Positions 12,765 to 25,239 of a DNA stretch of 64,000 bases are shown here, in pieces (position 1 is the stretch's first letter; every line of letters starts with the position of its first letter). The DNA lies in contig CM057225.1 in the NCBI GenBank assembly GCA_029891385.1, forward strand, positions 72,995,387 to 73,059,386. The letters are read 5' to 3'. This DNA comes from Erythroxylum novogranatense (lineage: Eukaryota; Streptophyta; Magnoliopsida; Malpighiales; Erythroxylaceae). Under the pieces are notes generated by a model. The model saw nothing but the letters and a program-made list of their open reading frames with translations, was not told the DNA's origin and searched no databases. The position numbers and the translations under genes were made by a program.

Positions 12765-14141
12765 ATTATCAAGCAATTCATAAACACATAAATCATGCAT
12801 TCTTCAAACTTGTCAACACATTTCAAGCACATAATCAGATCATGAATGGTTTGGGTAGATTCGTAAAAAGAACGTACTAACACATTCCCATATAATGACC
12901 TTGTGTAGTCGTGAACAGACATACTATCATAATTCTATATAATGGTCTTCCGTAGTCGTAAACTTGAGGGAGTTTATGAAGGAGCTCCGAATCACTAGCG
13001 AGCAGGCGGGAGAAGCCTTTAATAAGTCAAAGTGCACTTGACATAATAGAACAAACCATCACAAATCCACATAATCATGCATTTCATAACTTGTAAACAT
13101 GTTGTCCAAAGTGGCACATTTCCGAAACATGATTTCATATACTCAATATCCTTTCAAAAACCATTTTAACATTCTTTACATAAATCATCAACATAATTCG
13201 TAAACCAAATATGTAGCAATTTCTCAAATCATTCAAAAACAATGAATGCAACATTTATAACACAATCGAAGACATTTAGCTTTCTTGATTTGAAAAATGC
13301 TCATAGCTCATAAATCCCACCATAGACATGTAATAATTTCTCAAAACATTTAAAGAGCAATAAATGCACACTTATAAAGTAGTTAAATCCATTTATTTCC
13401 ATTTATATGAAAGAAAAGCTAATAGCTTATTAACTCAATTATAAACATGAAACCCACCTTGAATTTTCTTGCTTAAAATTTACTTAAGAATGCCTCTCCT
13501 CTTGCTCCTCTTGCCTTTCTTGATTTCCTTCAACAATAGCGAAATTCCTTTCAATAGGAGTTTAAATTGAAAACCTAAATAATGCACATTCACTACAATT
13601 GATCCTAGAAAGCATAAACCCATGCATTTCCTAGGCTTCTTGAACTAAAATTATTCTAAAAATCTAAAAGATTAAATAAGTCCTTACCTTGAATGTTCAC
13701 CAAATGAAGAGTTTCTTAACTCTAACGAAAGCTCTTCTCTTCCTCTACCTTTTTCTCTTCTTGAACAACCTCAAAATCTCTTTTGAAGGCTAAGAAATAT
13801 TGAAACCTAGTTGATTTTCCTTCTTTTCTATCCTTCCTCTCTTCTTTATGACACTCTCTTCTTTCTCTCCCTCAATTCACGTTTTTCTTTTTCTCTCAAA
13901 TGCAAGACACCTTTTTTTCTTCCCTTAATCCATTTTACCCTTCCTTGTATGCCTTATGGCTTTTACTCCTAAGTGACTTGCCAAAAATGCCATTGAATCT
14001 TCTTACTAATTTAATACAACTAAACCATATAATAAAATCCTACTAACATTCATATAATAATTAACCCCAAAAATTAATCTATCAAAACCTCATAAGTTAT
14101 TTAAATTATGTTTAATTAAAGAAAAAATTCGAGGGCCAACA
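12765..14141 (-). repeat. LTR E, right part
   Basis: Continuation of 64-1041 after the D insertion, ending GAGGGCCAACA. Shared blocks include GCGGGAGAAGCC at 13006 with a GTGCACTTGAC segment just after it, also found in LTRs C, J and G. The last few hundred bases (pyrimidine-rich CTCTTCTTCTT text, then AT-rich DNA) resemble the same end of G near 61100-61593. Confidence 0.8.
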
Positions 14142-14721
14142 GATATAATAATCATTATAGTAGTATCCATATTAATCTTACAGAACATTTAATATTTACT
14201 TTGCACATCATTAGATCCTTCATTTCCCCTAAGCTTTTACATGTATTTGACCTTTTTCCCTCTAAATTGAATCTAACCTATCCCACCATATGATTTCATA
14301 ATTAGAAAATTCAATCACAATCAATTCTACCTCAGTGATTAAACAATCACCACATTCTAAGTCACAAAAATCTTACAACTTGATAAAAGAATTTTTTAAG
14401 ATAAGGCTTTGATCTTTATTATCCTTAATATATCGTCACACCCTATAAGCAACCTATAAATGAACTATACTTGGCTTATTGATATATTGACTTAATTGAT
14501 GGACAATATATTTGAGTATTGGTCAAATAAATCAATTTGCTAACCAATATCCTATAAGAAGTGACATTAAGAAGTAAACAAAAGCATCTAGAAATTATTT
14601 TTCTAACTTTATATTAAAATAAAAGAGTGGAAATTGGTTTACAATAAATAAAATCAGTTTCCTAAAAAAGATTTAAAGCATATTTTTTCTTACATATATT
14701 AATTCCAACACTGGATCGAGC

Positions 14722-15330
14722 AATCACATTGAAGTTCAAGTCTTTATTTTTGAATCAATTACCTACAAGTTCATTTCCAAAGTTTGATTTTAAACAAGCA
14801 CTATAGTATGTGTCATTGTTTGACTAGATGAATTGAGAAAGAAAGTTCCTGGTGTGACTCCCAAGTTTGTGAAAATTTTCACCGATAAGCCTCATGGGAG
14901 TTGCGTCATAGTTTTCCAACATATATTCCATCCTAGGGGTTTATTATGCAAAGAATTGTCATGTCAATTACGTGAATTTCTTATATTAATACTAAGTTTG
15001 AACGAATCACATTAAAGTTTAAGTCTTTATGCTTCAATTAATCTCCTATAAGTTCTTTTCCAAAGTTTGATTTTAAACAAGCACCATGTTATGAGACATT
15101 GTTTGACCAAATGAATCGAGAAAGTAAGTTCTCGCTGTGACTCCTAAGCTTGTGGAATTTTTGACCAATAAGCCTCATAGGAGTTGTATCATGGGTTTCC
15201 AGCCTATATGCCATCCTAGGGGTTTATTATGCAAAGAATTGTCATGTCAATTACGTGAATTTCTTATGTTAATACTAAGTTTGAATTAATCACATTAAAT
15301 TTCAAATCTTTATGTTTCAATTTAAAAAAT
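14722..15330. repeat. 283-bp tandem repeat, two units plus a partial third
   Basis: The AATCACATT...AAGTCTTTAT start recurs at 14722, 15005 and 15288, exactly 283 bp apart each time. Units 1 and 2 stay collinear over their length, including CCATCCTAGGGGTTTATTAT and ATTGTCATGTCAATTACGTG, with scattered substitutions. The third unit fades after about 40 bp. The length does not match a gene or a known element end. Confidence 0.85.
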
Positions 15331-17439
15331 GCCCAAATAAAAAAACTTAGACTATTAAACCCTAGCCTAAAAATTCATCAATCATTGTTAGAGGTAAAAT
15401 TGCAAAGAACAACACAAAACTAATCACATTGTAGACAATATTTAATTGAATGACTTACCTTGATAGATGGACAATCTCAAACTACAAAGAAGACAGATGG
15501 GGTTGGACAATTATCGATAGTCTTCATCACAGAACATAGCCTACAAGAAAGACAAAAAATAATTAGCTAGTTTTTGATAAGTTTTGAATTGAGCATAGAT
15601 ACAGTTATGCATAAGTTTTAAGTTGTGTATTGTATATTTTGTTTTCATTCTATTAATGTTTTCATATCCTATAACTTATAATATTGCTTAAGCCATTGAA
15701 TCCTCAATCTCTACTTAAAGGAAAACAATTAACCTCAATTTGATCATAACCATTTTTTGGAATTTCGATATGGACAAAGACAACATATAAATTTTTCGCA
15801 AGATCATAACCATGATTATGTAAAACCATTATTATGGACAAAGACAACAATTAACTTTATTTGGGTTTTTTTACATAACCATTTTTATACACTTTAAGTG
15901 TTTATTTTTAAACCTCCCTTCAGATATGGAATTGTTTTCAAGCATATTAAGTGTTTTTTTAGCTCAAATAAGTTTTAATGATAGGTATGGAATTAGTTTC
16001 ACTTAAGGAATTGTATTAAAGAATGCCTAGAGTATTTTTATAAGGGCCAAACAATTATATGATGACACTGTGTCTGAATATTCAAATTATCATATTTCAT
16101 TTTTTAAATGTTTACAAAAAACTACATGCCCATCTATCATCCTTTAAGTCCTAAGCAAAAGGAAATTCATGTATGGATCACATTCTAAACCTAGAGGGTA
16201 TAATACTCAAGGCAAAAAATAGGCATAATTTTTTGCAAGGTCATGTCAAAAGAACTTACAACCTCCTTCTCATTCATATATGCCTCTTTCTCATTAAAAT
16301 GGTATGAAACAAACTCACAATCATTATAGGTCTCTTTATAAACATAAATATTCCATTTGCTTCTCATCAGTTAGACTACTCTACTAACGAAGGAGGTTTA
16401 GCTTATACTTCTATAATTTTGTAGCATGTTTGACCTAATTCTCAACCTTTAGATTGTAATTCTCATGACACCATTAAGAATCTGTCAACTGAACTGGTTT
16501 GTAGTTGGTGTTCTTAATTCTTCTACTGAAATTAATATGGAATCCTCATATGTTTTCAAGATTAAGACTAGGAGAAAATCTAAAAGGAATAATCAAGTGT
16601 TATCCTTATAATCTCTTAAATCTTGATATGAATTTGCTATGTTGACATGTAATATTTTATATTTTGAGAACTGAATTGAGACAAAATGGGATGAGTAAGC
16701 TAAATTTTCTCAAACACTCTTAACTAATTATTATTAATCATTGTTCTAATTATTATAGTATGGTTATTATCTCTTTTGATCCCAACAAAGTGAAGGCCCT
16801 GAACTCTATAATCACATATCAAATCTTACACTTGACCTAGAATTAATATAAGAAAGAAATTGTCTTCATATAAACTCTAGTTAAGCGGATATCAAGCTTC
16901 AAACTTGATAAATTAACTTTATTACACCTTTTATGATGTGATTTTTATATAATTTTATATTTTATTTTATATTATTCTGGTATAATTACAATCATATTTT
17001 CAAAATTAGTACACAAAACTTCATTTGGATCTTTAGTTCTCAAAAGTTTGTACTAAGCGATGTTTTCTATATAACAATACTTATTTCCTAATTACTTAGT
17101 ATAGGCTTATAAGTAAAATGGTCGTAAAAGTAATTTTTATTTCTTTAATTTTTAAGTTAGTGCATGATGTGAAAGGTGAAATCACTTGATTGAAGAGAGG
17201 TAAGCAAAAATAGAATCCAAAAATCATCTAAGTCAAAACCTAAAAGCTTAAGTCCAAACTAAAAGCCAATAAAAACTATGAAATCAAGTCCAAACCACAA
17301 GCCTACAAACCCCAAAGCGTAAGTTGAGCTCTAGGTAGTAATCAGTAATATTCCATAGTTTCTTGCTTTTAGATTAAATCCAAATCCATTTAAAACCTTA
17401 AGTACTAAGTTAAGAATTCTAGAAAAATTTTTAATCTCT

Positions 17440-17960
17440 TATTTCATTTTATTTCTTAAGCCTTATAACCTAGCTCTAGATATATCAATTTCATTTCAAA
17501 TCCTATGGCACCACTCTTATCATTTTTTCCATTTCAAAGCCCTAATATTCATTCTACTTATTTTATTTTATCTTATCTTATTTTAAGCTCTGAAATTGAT
17601 TTTAAATATTTTATTTTAAGCCTCGAGATCTAACTTTAAGCGTTTCATTTTTATTTCAATTCCTATGATACAATTTCAAACATTTTCTCCATTTTAAAGC
17701 CCTAATATTCATTCTAGGGATTCCATTTCATTTTAGTTTAGTTTTAAGCCCTAAGATCTACCTATAGGCATTTCATTTTTCATTTCAAGTCTTATGGAAC
17801 TACTAGGCATTTTCTTTAGCTTCCAACAACTAATATTCATTCTAGGCATTTTATTTTTATTTTATTTTATTTTTAAATCCTAAGATGTAACTTTGGCATT
17901 TCGTTTTAATTTTAATACCTAATATCTATTCTAGGTATTGCATTTTTATTTTCAATCCCC
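17440..17960. repeat. Imperfect repeat block with CTAATATTCATTCTA core
   Basis: The phrase CCTAATATTCATTCTA or close variants appears at about 17541, 17701, 17830 and 17918. It alternates with TTTTATTTTA-rich stretches, AAGATCTAACTTTA-like segments and ATTTCATTTC segments. The spacing shrinks (about 160, 129, 88 bp), suggesting a decaying tandem array with internal deletions. Confidence 0.55.
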
Positions 17961-18418
17961 AGCCCCTAGGTAAGACTATAATTAATGTGGAGTATAAACT
18001 CTAAGAAGACTAAACCAATAGTGAAGAGTGAAACAAATTTCATCGGTATTCATAAATTCATCGGATACATCTCATTGAATACTTTATAGGTATAAGAAAT
18101 TCATTCCTAACTATTAAGAAAAACACTGAAACTTGGCATTCTTCACCAACAGGAACACATTCAACCACATACGTAACCATTAATAACTGAAATAGATGCA
18201 GACAATAAAAACAAAATCAACCAAAACTGAAGAATATAGGACCAAGTACAAAGGAGGAATAACTAACCATCATTGACGATTAACCGAAGACCAAGACGAC
18301 GACAATGGTGGTCGAAATTGAAGACAACAATGGCAAAGGAAGAGGAAAAAATTAAAACTTTTAAACGTTCGACAAAGGGGAAGGAGAGGTTGTCAGGGTT
18401 TTTAAACATGATATGGAG

Positions 18419-18712
18419 ACGTCATTTGTGGTTGATCAAATGACGTTGTTCTCCTTCCAATTAAGACAACCCCAACGTTGTTTGAATTTACCTATAAAAT
18501 GATATTTTTATAGGTAAATTCCTAATGAAAAATGATTTCTTAGGGAATTTCCATACAAAATGGTGTTTTTGTAGGGAATTTCCCTACGGAATGGTGGTTC
18601 CGTATTAATTTACCTATGAAACTTTTTTTTGTCGGTAAATTTCGTATGCATTTTTATCAGGAATTATTTGTGCCTATTTTTATGAAGAGTTTTATTATTC
18701 TTTTGCTAACTT
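18419..18712. mobile_element. Hairpin-rich segment, possible CACTA (En/Spm) subterminal region
   Basis: Contains a perfect inverted repeat ACGTCATTTG/CAAATGACGT near 18420-18449 and a second one, TTTACCTATAAAA/TTTTATAGGTAAA near 18486-18518. Reiterated GGGAATTTCC, CCTACGGAAT and GTCGGTAAATTTCGTA motifs follow up to about 18650. Short reiterated CGTAGGAAATT-like motifs in both orientations are typical of CACTA subterminal regions. The terminal CACTA motif and the other end are not seen, and LTR F begins at 18713, so the call is tentative. Confidence 0.35.
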
Positions 18713-19496
18713 TGTAGCACCCCTTACCATAGGACATATACCAGGATGCCCGTAGGTCATTCCGATACACACCCTACGATAAGGGTGCGCTACGAACAAT
18801 CACTAACACTTCACATGGCATCAATATCATAAAGCATCAATATTGAAAATCACTAATTTTTGAAACCATAAAATTTTCTCATTTCATATCATCAAAAACA
18901 GTAATTTACGTATCTGTCTGTTTTTCACTGTCTGTACATTATTCCAAAAGAAAATCAAATACAAAACCTAACTAGGTCATCCCTCAAAAAGTGCCAGCTG
19001 ACCGACCTGTGAGCCATGACTTCTCTTGCCAACTCAATCTACCCGGCAGGAAAAGTCTCCCTGGAGCTATGAGTCTACTCTCTCGGTCCTGAAAAATAAT
19101 TTACAATTTTAGGTGAGTTTGCGAAGTCAGTGAGGAACCATCATCGATGGTTCACCTAATTCATACATACACAAACAGATCACATTTATACCATAATAAT
19201 CCATTCAGAAGTGCCACATAATTATTCACATGGGCACAAAGCAATTTACTTTTCACCCAATCAAAAACATTCAATCAAATGCATATGTAATGCGTATGTA
19301 ATGCGTATGTGACCCTTTTTCTAATTTATTACGTTGTTGTGATCGAGCGCCTAAATTGTCCCATTAAGGGCGCATTAATCGGTGAGCCTGAGGCTCTGAG
19401 TCACTGTAGGCTCGAGGCCCAATTAGGTTGAGCTTGAAGCTCTCGGTGGCTGCTCTACATACATTTGTGCATGGGATGCATATGACAATATAAAGC

Positions 19497-19501
19497 AAAG
19501 C
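19497..19501. repeat. Target-site duplication AAAGC, left copy (solo LTR)
   Basis: AAAGC precedes the TG of the inserted solo LTR and recurs at 20884-20888 after its CA. The uninterrupted site is preserved in the partner LTR near 29620, where GCAAAGCCCACATC reads through. Confidence 0.9.
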
Positions 19502-20883
19502 TGATAAGTCATTTTAAATGCATATGTTTTGGACTTAATTTTGACTGATTTGTGAAGTTGGTACTCAAATATTGATGGAATTGTTTGCTAAATATTCATA
19601 GATGGTTTTCAATGATATAAAGACGAAAAAGGATCAAAAAGAGGAAAAATATGGCAAGAAGTTCGAAAATTCCAGATTGGTTGAAATTCAAAGATTAGGC
19701 ATAAGCACGCCTAAGGTCAAGATCCTAATACTGTAGATTTTTCAGAAGATTATCTCCAATTAGAACAAAATCTTCGAAGATCTTCTGGAGTCCTTTTTCA
19801 AGAAGTTTCCCACCTAAATTAGAAGATTATCTACGTAAGATGAAATCTAATCAAGATATGGAGATACACATCACATAGGGAAATTGGGAGCTTGCAGTGG
19901 ATATAAATACATGTGTAGGGGTTAGAGGGGGATCATCGAGTCTTCTTTCTTCTTCTCTTGGGTCTGTCACATATTAACTCTCTCCTTGGTTTTATAGTTT
20001 ATTTCTTCTACACCTCACAAGTAGTCTTCATCGTAAACTTAGGGATTGGTTAAAAATTCTGGGTTTTTTGTTTCCAATTTCTGCAGATTTCCTCTTGTCA
20101 TTATCGTTACTTTCACTAAAGACCAGTTATGGACATTGTCCTCTTTGTTATTTCTTTTGTTTTCAATTCAAACATGATTAACTAATTTTCTTATCTTGGT
20201 TGAGGGATCCATGTTCCATGTTATTATGGTGAGATGTTCGGAATCTTTTTCATGATTGTTAACATTCATTGGATAATTTCAGATCAATCTTTTTAATTGG
20301 ATTTGTTAGTTTCTAGGTGCGCAACTAGAGATTAATGGATTTTGGTAACCACAAGTAGCAATTAGGATTAACCCCTCTACGTTAGAGTCGGAAAATTCTA
20401 TGAAATTATCCACTTGATTGATTTCATGTCGTACATGTTTATCACTTGTCATTGGTTCCTAATGCTATTATTCAATTTAATCTATGATCGTATCTAGGTT
20501 GTTGTTTAATAAGGTTGCTAGGATACATGCTTCTAGTCAATACAATTAATAGAAAATTCCCTCAATGAATGTTCGTTAATAATTATAATTTTTGTCGAGG
20601 ATCCATAATAGCATGGTAACATCGGTGACCGAAACCAAGGTGTTCTTCCTATCGACTTTTCAGACTTAATTATTATTTTAACTTGCGATTTCTCCTCTTT
20701 GATTTTCATTCTTATTTCAGTAAGTAACAAAACCCCCCTTTTTATTATTTGTGCCGTTTGAATTCTTAATTTTCATAATCGTAAGATTCCTCGTGGGAAC
20801 GATATCCGCTTACCGCTACTACATTAAATTGTTTTAACGGAATTGATTTCTTTTATATTTGGTTGCAGGCGACAGTAGCACCA
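19502..20883 (+). mobile_element. Solo LTR of another family inside LTR F
   Basis: A 1382-bp insertion, TGATAAGTCATT...AGTAGCACCA, bounded by AAAGC duplications and absent from the other F LTR. It has a clear TATAAATA box (19902-19909) on plus. Near its end it carries GTGGGAACGATATCCGCTTA, an arrangement I associate with LTR ends of Tat/Athila-type elements. No internal coding sequence remains, so it is best read as a solo LTR left by LTR-LTR recombination. Family assignment is tentative. Confidence 0.85.
19902..19909 (+). promoter_or_regulatory. TATA box of the solo LTR
   Basis: TATAAATA in the middle of the 1382-bp LTR, the usual position of the U3/R promoter in plant LTRs. It supports plus as the sense strand of the insertion. 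Confidence 0.6.
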
Positions 20884-20888
20884 AAAGC
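20884..20888. repeat. Target-site duplication AAAGC, right copy (solo LTR)
   Basis: Second copy of the 5-bp duplication. LTR F resumes with CCCACATCAAAGT, as in the partner LTR near 29627. Confidence 0.9.
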
Positions 20889-21680
20889 CCACATCAAAGT
20901 CAATCCCAAATTAATGCAGTCAACAGATAGTTCACACTCAATCACATTAAAATCACAATCACAAATAGAGCACTCCTATTTAATAATCTCCCACATACAT
21001 CGAACACCTTCGGTCCGAAATATAGGCATAAACAAACGCAACAGTCCCACCATTATTCTCCACAGTGTTATAAGTGCAAAATATAAACAAATAATAATTG
21101 AGGAACCCTCTAGGTTACTCACCAGAAAGCTTCCGAGCTAATGCCGAGAAGTCTCGGAAACATCCGTGGGATGACGTTCCAACTGTGCCTCTATAAAATT
21201 CAAAATATTCACATGTTACCAAATGCACAATTAGAAATATTAAATAATGCACATGTAGCAATTTAGATGTGTACAATGCATGTTCGTGACATTCCCGGTA
21301 CCATTCTATAATTCACATCACAAAATATTTCCCTATGTCTTAGGAACCTATAGACACCATAATTACTCAATTTGGACCTCTATAGGTCCGGATATTCCCA
21401 AAATTTAATCAATTCTCTCACTTGGATTCAATCCCTAAATCTCAATTAAATCCCAAAAAGTCCACAATTCTACATGGAGAGGTAGATAATTGTCTTATGA
21501 ATCTGACGCCTCAAGAATCAGGTCAATCGGAGGTCAGATGACGAAGATATAAGCAAAAGAAGCTTTAGGACAAAACAAAAGATAAGAGAGTTTGCACTTA
21601 TTTCCCTCTCTTCCACCATCTGAATTTCCAACATGCATAACTCTTTACACACTTAGCCAAAAATTACAACCAAGATCTCA

Positions 21681-22690
21681 TTGGAAATATAACAAGAAAC
21701 CCTACAAGTTCCATGAAGGGCTCATAAACCAATCTCACCTCTAAGGGTGCCAAAAACTACTTCAAAGTTACTGCCCATGAATGACCATATGAGCGATGAA
21801 TCGTTCTTCCAATCCTCATAACTTCTTACTCATAACTCCAAATAAGGTACATTATGCACCATTAGAAAGCTCTACACATTTTCTACAATCTTCAAGAAGA
21901 TCCCCCAATCCAATTCAATATATAAGAGGGTCAAAAACATAAACAAAGTTTCTTCCCAATGAAACAGTAAAACTACCATATGAACAGTAACTGCACTCTA
22001 CTAAAAATCCTATCTTTCCATTCCTTATGCCAAAAATTCCAAGCTATAAGTCAAAAGAAAGATCAAAAAATGTTCTACAAGTTTCATGGATAACTGGGAA
22101 GCAAATTTTATCTCTAAACAAATCAATTTCTCAATCCAAGTTTCTGCCCAGATCTGTCATCCTCAACAGTAACACATTCTTCCAAAATTCATAACTTTCC
22201 AACCCATTGTCGAAAAATTACATACCATATAGCAATAAAAATCTCAGACAATATACTACAATTCTCAAGAAGGAATTCAAAGTAAATTCCCATTCAAAAT
22301 AGGTCAAACCTCTCACTAAGGTGGCTGTCCTGTTAGGGTTTAAAAAATCAGCATTTAACCTAAACCATAACAAAACTTTACAAATTTATATCTAACAATC
22401 CTTACATCCAAAATTCACAAAAAAAAATACCTCATTAGAAAGCTACAACAATCCTCTACAACTTTTAAGAAGTTCACTTGAGCCAATATCACTCTTAACA
22501 GCCCCAAATAATTATCAGAACACAAAAAGCACAAAACCTATGCCCTTAGAGCATTTGCACACCAAAACACAATTTGGGCTGAAATACACCTGAACATTAT
22601 CAGATCATAACATTCAATCTAAACATCAAAAAAATTCGTACTTAGTGGCGTTAGAAAGCTAACACAAAAATCTTCAACTTTCATGAATAC
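21681..22690 (-). repeat. Diverged ~180-218 bp periodic module in F 3' LTR
   Basis: Cores of the type CTACAA..TTCAAGAAG or CTTTCATGAA begin near 21703, 21883, 22075, 22256, 22455 and 22672, several preceded by ATTAGAAAGCT. Spacings are 180, 192, 181, 199 and about 217 bp. The same module is present in the other F LTR (30400-31430), in D, and in more homogeneous form in G. Confidence 0.6.
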
Positions 22691-24132
22691 CAAGGTAGCA
22701 AGTTCAATCCAAATCAACCTTAAAAAATCATCAAAGTTTCAGGTCACAAGGTTCGGATACTGTTCATACAGCACCTAACAACTCACTTTGCTTGCAAAAT
22801 TTAAAATCCTTAAGGTAAGAATTGGACAAAACTTCCTTCATATGAAATCTAGACATACTTCTTAAGTTTAATTTAAAGCAAACCTCAACTCAAAAGCATA
22901 ACCACATCATAAGTTATAAGCAAAAATCTGAAACCTACACAAAATCACATTTTCCAGATTTCCTCCCTACCTCAACTCCTTTTATTCCATTACTATACCT
23001 ACATCAATAAGCATCCATTTGAACCTCTAATTCAGCCATAAGTTCATCACACATTTACTTGAGTAATCAATCACAATTTGGCAGCACACATACACAATTT
23101 TCTTCCCTAAACATCCATTCATCTACCATTATTCAAACATCAAAAATCAATCCAAAACTAATCCATAACCAATTCACAACATATTCAACCTCACACATAC
23201 TTATACTTACACCCAAATAATCCAACCACTATATTTATGAAATTAATGTTCAATTAATCCCCATGAATGCTTCTAACTACCAAATGAAAGAATACAATGC
23301 ACAATTCTCACCTAAACAAGTAGCAAGCTTTCAATTCTTCAATCTTCAAATCACTTCAACTTTTCAACCTTTCTTCACACCCACGGTTACCACTCTTTAA
23401 GGCAAGGATTGAGATTTTTGTGCATAAAAGAAGAGTAAGCACATAGGATATGAAGGTCTAGATAAGTGGAGGAAGGTAGCACTTTAAAAGAAGAAGAAAA
23501 TAAGCAAAGGAAGGAGGAGGAAAGAAAGCTACGGTGGAGAAGGTAGAAGAAAGTAAAAATAGACACTCAAACTAATGGAAGGAATGTCGTAGAACCTTAG
23601 CACACTAGAGACAAATATTAAACCCTTAGACTAAGACATCCCTAGGCAAGTGACAAGTGTCACTTGCCACTTGTTCTGATTTTTATTCCGGTTCCAAATT
23701 CTACTCCAATTTCTCGTCAAATTCTAATGGCTTAATTCAATAAATCCTAACATCATGTCTCTAATTTTTCAGTGCCATCAGCCAGTCGTTTTCGGTATCG
23801 AAAATCCACTCAGTCAGCCACTTGAAAATTTTTTCGGTCCGGACATTGATTCCCAAAAATTCCAGAAAAATTCCCAAAATCTCCTAAAAATGGAAAACAC
23901 ACCTAAATCAATTTTTCAAGCTCAAATATCACATAATTCACAAAAAGTTTCATTTAGACACATATGCCGAGAAATGTCATGAATGCATGTACAGTCATGT
24001 GCATGTGCAAACATTATCATTCATATTTATATAGAGGCTATAAGATGCATGTGCATGCCGAGATATGTTTAAACATTCCTAACTCGTCCCAACTGACCAA
24101 ATTACCCTTTCCATCGGTGATGGGATGTTACA

Positions 24133-24146
24133 ATTCTCCCCTCCTA
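24133..24146 (-). promoter_or_regulatory. Polypurine tract of F
   Basis: Minus strand TAGGAGGGGAGAAT abuts the 3' LTR start TGTAACATCCC. The pol reading frame runs across it into the LTR. Confidence 0.85.
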
Positions 24147-24858
24147 ATAAAATTTCGTCCTCGAAATTCTCACCTGCTTGATCAAACAGGTGTGAATATT
24201 GTTTCCTCATATGCTCCTCGGTCTCCCAAGTTGCTTCCTCAGTTGAGTGGTTCCTCCACATGTCTTTTACCAATGAAATAACCCTATTCCTCAACTGCTT
24301 AACCCGTGATCCCACAATCTGGACCGGCTCCTCAACATAACTCAGATTACTAGCCACCTCAATCTCCTGAGCTAGAATCACATATGTCAGATCCGATCGA
24401 TACCTCCGAAGCATACTCACATGGAAGACATTATGCAACTGAGACATCTCACTCGGTAAATCCAGCTTATAGGCCAAAGGTCCTATACGCTCAATGATCT
24501 CATATGGACCAATGTACCTAGGGCTTAACTTGCCCTTCCTATCGAATCTCAGCACTCCTCTCCATGGTGAAACTCGTAAGAGAACTCTGTCTCCCACATT
24601 ATATTCCATATCTCTCCGATGCTAATTCACATAACTCTTTTATCTATCCTGAGCCGCTTTTATGCGACTCTGAATCAGTTTCACCTTGTCCACTGTATCC
24701 TGAATCAGCTCCGGACCCTCAATCATCCTCACACCCTCTTCATCCCAATACAGAGGCGATCGACACTGTCTCCCATATAAAGCCTCATATGGTGCCATTC
24801 CAATGCTACTATGATAATGATTATTATATGCAAACTCAATCAGGGCCAAATATTGGTC
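24133..24858 (-). pseudogene. Integrase C-terminus with chromodomain-like tail, element F
   Basis: End of the F polyprotein. The minus strand first reads IEFAYNNHYHSS and APYEALYGRQCRSPLYW (24849-24640), typical of the Ty3/gypsy integrase after its catalytic core. It then reads the GPYEIIERIGPLAYKLDLP segment and NVFHVSMLRRY. A tail containing LRNRVISLVKDMWRNHSTEE and ATWE looks like the chromodomain of Tekay/Del chromoviruses, which recognises histone marks and guides insertion. Two in-frame stops (TAA at 24642-24640, TAG at 24624-24622) fall where relatives have Gln, explicable by C-to-T changes. The frame ends beyond the PPT, so the true stop is uncertain. Confidence 0.85.
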
Positions 24859-25239
24859 TCATGCTCCTTTAAACTCTAATACACATGCCCGAAGCATATC
24901 CTCAACAGTCTTAATCATCCTCTCACTCTGCCCATCTGTCTGAGGATGAAATGTTGTACTAAAGTTCAACCTGGTACCTATAGCAGACTGCAAACTCTTC
25001 CAAAATCTCGAAGTAATTCTAAGATCTCGGTCTGACACTATAGACACTGGAACCCCATGTAGCCTCACTATCTCAGTCACATACTTCTGGGCCAACTGAT
25101 CAAGAGAATTGTTCTCCCTCACTGGCAAGAAATGGGCCGATTTAGTTAACCAGTCCATTACGACCCAGATAGCATCATGCTGCCTCGACGTCCTAGGCAA
25201 CCCCATAATGAAATCCATAGTAATCCATTCCTATTTTCA
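24859..25239 (-). pseudogene. Integrase catalytic core, element F
   Basis: Carries the D,D-35-E core that inserts element DNA into the genome. The first Asp is in TMDFIMGLP, the second in IVSDRDL, and the Glu in TDGQSER, so the catalytic triad is present. The text after the second Asp (DLRITSRFW) differs from C, which reads DPRFTSRFW. The segment is bounded by a double stop at 25239-25231 (TGA, then TAG, both where a Trp is usual) and by TGA at 24861-24859 (again at a Trp), all single G-to-A changes. It is in frame with the segments on both sides. Confidence 0.87.

Larger units (their letters stand above)
14142..18418. other. AT-rich intergenic DNA, no gene seen
   Basis: No retroelement boundary or protein family is recognisable apart from the tandem repeats annotated inside it (14722-15330 and about 17440-17960). 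Open frames are short and isolated, for example one of 60 codons at 14833-15015 that lies within the 283-bp repeat and does not stay open in the second copy. Probably old, decayed repeat or spacer DNA. Confidence 0.5.
18713..24132 (-). repeat. 3' LTR of F, interrupted by a solo LTR
   Basis: TGTAGCACCCC...GATGTTACA, 5420 bp. Without the solo LTR at 19502-20883 and one duplication copy it is about 4033 bp, matching the 4039 bp partner. It shares with D the double hairpin (near 19114-19157), the AGGTTACTCACC block near 21110 and the ATCAGGTCAATCGGA block near 21517, so F and D LTRs are relatives. Confidence 0.9.

Noticed and set aside
14833..15015. 60-codon frame in the 283-bp repeat
   Set aside because: Not preserved in the second repeat unit, and no known motif.
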